6,318 nt of DNA, taken from positions 1-6,318 of the forward strand of contig URVX01000069.1 in the NCBI GenBank assembly GCA_900551395.1, in the 5' to 3' direction. Positions 4,798 to 6,318 of the stretch are shown in pieces. Position numbers and translations under genes: made by a program. Numbering within the stretch: the stretch's first letter is position 1; each line of letters opens with the position of its first letter. The DNA comes from an uncultured Subdoligranulum sp. Its GTDB lineage: Bacteria; Bacillota; Clostridia; Christensenellales; CAG-314. The notes under the pieces are model-generated. The model was not told the DNA's origin. It did not search any database and saw nothing but the letters and a program-made list of their open reading frames with translations.

Positions 4798-5292
4798 CTA
4801 TAAAACAGAGCCGAAAATTGCTTCCAACAGTTTAACTTCTTTCTCGTTTGCAAATCTGTATTTATGTAAATTTACTTCCGCCTTTTTAATGAGTTTACGG
4901 ACTGCGCCTTCGGTTACGTTCAAATATCTTGCAATCTCTGTTTTCTGAATATGCAAATATTTATGCCGAAAGTACGCATCTGCTTGCCGAAAGGTAAGCA
5001 ATGAAAAGATTTCCATTTTCTTATCGCACAAAACTCGTCTGCGGAATCGTTCTTCTCGCCATTCTGATTTTTCTTGTTCTTCCTTATCGAGAACATCCAA
5101 AATATCGGTATCGTCAGCAGAGAAGTCATAGCCGTTTTCCATAAGTAAATTTAAGGAAACATGCCGACGTGTTTCTTTGCGTTCTACTTTCTTTTCATAC
5201 TTTTCCAACTGCGCGAATGCCGCCGCAACTTCGTCGGAAACTTCGATTTCTTCCGTATGTCCGTCGGCAAATTTATATATAATGAGTGGCAT
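4798..5292 (-). CDS. Sigma-70 region 4-like regulator of the element
   Basis: 164-residue protein. Residues 97-145 resemble sigma-70 region 4: LTFRQADAYFRHKYLHIQKT followed by EIARYLNVTEGAVRKLIKKA, a helix-turn-helix of the kind that contacts -35 boxes. The N-terminal part has a short beta-like start (IIYKFADG, 4-11) and a long charged helix with the ETRRHVSLN motif (40-48); no region 2 is seen, so it is not a complete sigma factor. Such short sigma-like proteins are common in Firmicutes integrative elements and act as activators of transfer or excision genes. The ATG is preceded by AGGTAAG (5296-5302), a weak ribosome site. Upstream lie two tandem 19-bp repeats each with a TATAAT. The ATG at 5292 fits the family's short N-terminus. 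Confidence 0.75.
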   Translation of the reverse strand: MPLIIYKFADGHTEEIEVSDEVAAAFAQLEKYEKKVERKETRRHVSLNLLMENGYDFSADDTDILDVLDKEEQEKSEWREERFRRRVLCDKKMEIFSLLTFRQADAYFRHKYLHIQKTEIARYLNVTEGAVRKLIKKAEVNLHKYRFANEKEVKLLEAIFGSVL

Positions 5293-5324
5293 ATACTTAC
5301 CTATTTTTTGAATTTTCTTTTCTG

Positions 5325-5362
5325 TATAGTTATTATATAGTGCTATAGTTATTATATAGTGC
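5325..5362 (-). promoter_or_regulatory. Two tandem 19-bp repeats, each with a -10-like TATAAT
   Basis: TATAGTTATTATATAGTGC is repeated perfectly at 5325-5343 and 5344-5362. On the minus strand, toward the sigma-like gene, each copy has TATAAT (5332-5337 and 5351-5356). Neither has a good -35 box at normal distance. The 19-base period is near two helical turns, so two protein units could bind on about the same face. This is the likely promoter/operator of the sigma-like gene, perhaps activator dependent. Confidence 0.55.
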
Positions 5363-5401
5363 TTATTGTGATTCCGTACTGACGCAAACGCAATTCCCCA
5401 T

Positions 5402-6318
5402 TCAATATAGAAACTTAAATTTCACATTTGCAGACTCCAAACGCTTTTTGGTTACGGTCCGGCAAATGTTGCTTTCACGGTTGTTAACGAGAATAAAGCT
5501 GCGAGTCCCGCAATCTTCGTCATTGAGCGATTTGACTGCCTGTCCGAGCGTACCGCTTCCAGCAAAAAAATCCATGATAATCGAACTTTTATCGGTCGTT
5601 GCCCGAATCAATTCTTTGATAAGCTTTACGGGTTTTGGAGTAGAAAAATATTCACGCTTACCGAAGATATCTGCAATTTCATCTTTGGCGGATGAAGTCG
5701 TTCCGAAACAGTCGAAGTCGTCAGGGAACGGAACTTCCGTCTCTTTCCATACGCCATTGTCCAAATACGGCTGTCGTATATTTTTCAGGATGCTTGCCGA
5801 GCTCTTTTTGCAAACGATAATATATTCATAATCTGTTTGAACTTTATTCGGATTAAGAACTACGCGGTTTTGATCAAACAGCGGGTTTTTCTTTTTCCAC
5901 CGATGAAGGGAAACCATTTCTGCTCCGAATATTTTTTTACATAGTAACATTAAATTAGCTACTTCGCCTTCATCAATATTGATGACCATAAAGCCTTTTT
6001 CTGAAAGGATCGGATATGCTTTTTGCAGCCGTTCATACATATATCCGAGATAACCGTTTTCAAAAGCGACATCTTGATACCCGATATAATCGATATTGGA
6101 ATTATATGGCGGATCGATAAGAATTGCGTCGATCTTTCCTCGGTAATGCTTTTGCATCGCCGCAAGAGTATAGATGTTATCCGATTCGATTAAATAATTC
6201 TCTGGAGTTTCCCGAACCTTAATCTTTGGACTCGCATTTGAAAAAGCGTTGTTTTCGATGATTGTATCCTTGCCGTCCGAAATTTCATTCAGACTACAAC
6301 AATATGCAAAAGCCCATT
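5402..6318 (-). CDS. Adenine-specific DNA methyltransferase, Mod-like (N-terminus outside window)
   Basis: 304 codons to the edge of the window, open throughout. The catalytic DPPY motif (encoded at 6104-6115) comes before the AdoMet-binding FFAGSGT (5549-5569), the order of beta-class amino-methyltransferases such as type III Mod proteins. The stretch FSTPKPVKLIKELI upstream of the AdoMet motif and the C-terminal ICRTVTKKRLE also fit that family. An in-frame ATG at 6157 is not the real start, because the conserved SDNIYTLAAM just before the DPPY region is coded upstream of it. It would add a methyl group to adenine in a short DNA target. No restriction gene lies downstream; one could lie beyond the window, otherwise it is an orphan methylase. 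It ends about 110 bases before the sigma-like gene. Confidence 0.85.
   Translation of the reverse strand, partial: WAFAYCCSLNEISDGKDTIIENNAFSNASPKIKVRETPENYLIESDNIYTLAAMQKHYRGKIDAILIDPPYNSNIDYIGYQDVAFENGYLGYMYERLQKAYPILSEKGFMVINIDEGEVANLMLLCKKIFGAEMVSLHRWKKKNPLFDQNRVVLNPNKVQTDYEYIIVCKKSSASILKNIRQPYLDNGVWKETEVPFPDDFDCFGTTSSAKDEIADIFGKREYFSTPKPVKLIKELIRATTDKSSIIMDFFAGSGTLGQAVKSLNDEDCGTRSFILVNNRESNICRTVTKKRLESANVKFKFLY

Larger units (their letters stand above)
1330..6318. mobile_element. One end of an integrative element at tRNA-Ser (other end outside window)
   Basis: Immediately beyond the tRNA-Ser 3' end, all genes run on the minus strand: HEPN cargo, tyrosine recombinase, excisionase-like protein, winged-helix regulator, sigma-like regulator and a DNA methyltransferase. 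This set and order fits the integration module of a Firmicutes integrative and conjugative or mobilizable element, or a prophage. No conjugation, capsid or replication gene is in the window, so the class cannot be decided. The left boundary is inferred from the tRNA. The right boundary is outside the window. An alternative left boundary is the AT-rich gap at 2273-2381 just after the integrase stop codon, which would leave the HEPN gene outside the element. Confidence 0.65.

Noticed and set aside
5402..6157. Complete 251-residue methyltransferase starting at the ATG at 6157
   Set aside because: The frame is open to the window edge, and conserved residues before the DPPY motif are encoded upstream of this ATG, so the gene is partial here.

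Overview
The window looks like a chromosome segment of a low-to-medium GC Gram-positive anaerobe (Clostridia-like) carrying one end of an integrated mobile element. This rests on strong GGAGG ribosome sites, consensus sigma-A promoters, a DUF308 membrane protein, and an element whose gene style (Tn916-type integrase, small excisionase, winged-helix regulator, sigma-like protein) is typical of Firmicutes. The taxon is an inference, because no marker gene is present.

Left part (1-1362), presumed host chromosome: a DUF308/HdeD-like membrane protein (17-640, +) is followed by about 600 bases without a convincing gene. That gap holds overlapping palindromes (716-745), a near-perfect promoter (855-883) that runs straight into a hairpin, and a cluster of interspersed short repeats (AAGCGGTC and TTTCTACAA, 941-1196). 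A complete tRNA-Ser(UGA) with encoded CCA follows (1242-1329), then a terminator hairpin (1329-1362) that can serve both strands.

Right part (1373-6318), presumed integrative element: every gene is on the minus strand. From the window edge inward, in the order of transcription, they are an adenine-type DNA methyltransferase missing its N-terminus, a sigma-70 region 4-like regulator, a small winged-helix regulator, an excisionase-like protein translationally coupled to a tyrosine recombinase with an unusually long acidic C-terminus, and an AT-rich HEPN-domain gene with its own consensus promoter and ribosome site. Integrase and excisionase would move the element, the sigma-like and winged-helix proteins would control it, and the methyltransferase may protect it or mark the host. 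The HEPN protein sits as cargo between the integrase and the tRNA and carries the Rx4H motif of RNase-type HEPN proteins, so it is a candidate phage-defence effector. tRNA-Ser is the likely attachment site, but the matching far end is outside the window. An alternative is that the element ends between the HEPN gene and the integrase.

The best leads are the HEPN cargo gene, the unexplained repeat cluster with its upstream promoter, the palindrome cluster before the excisionase gene, and the tandem 19-bp repeats before the sigma-like gene.
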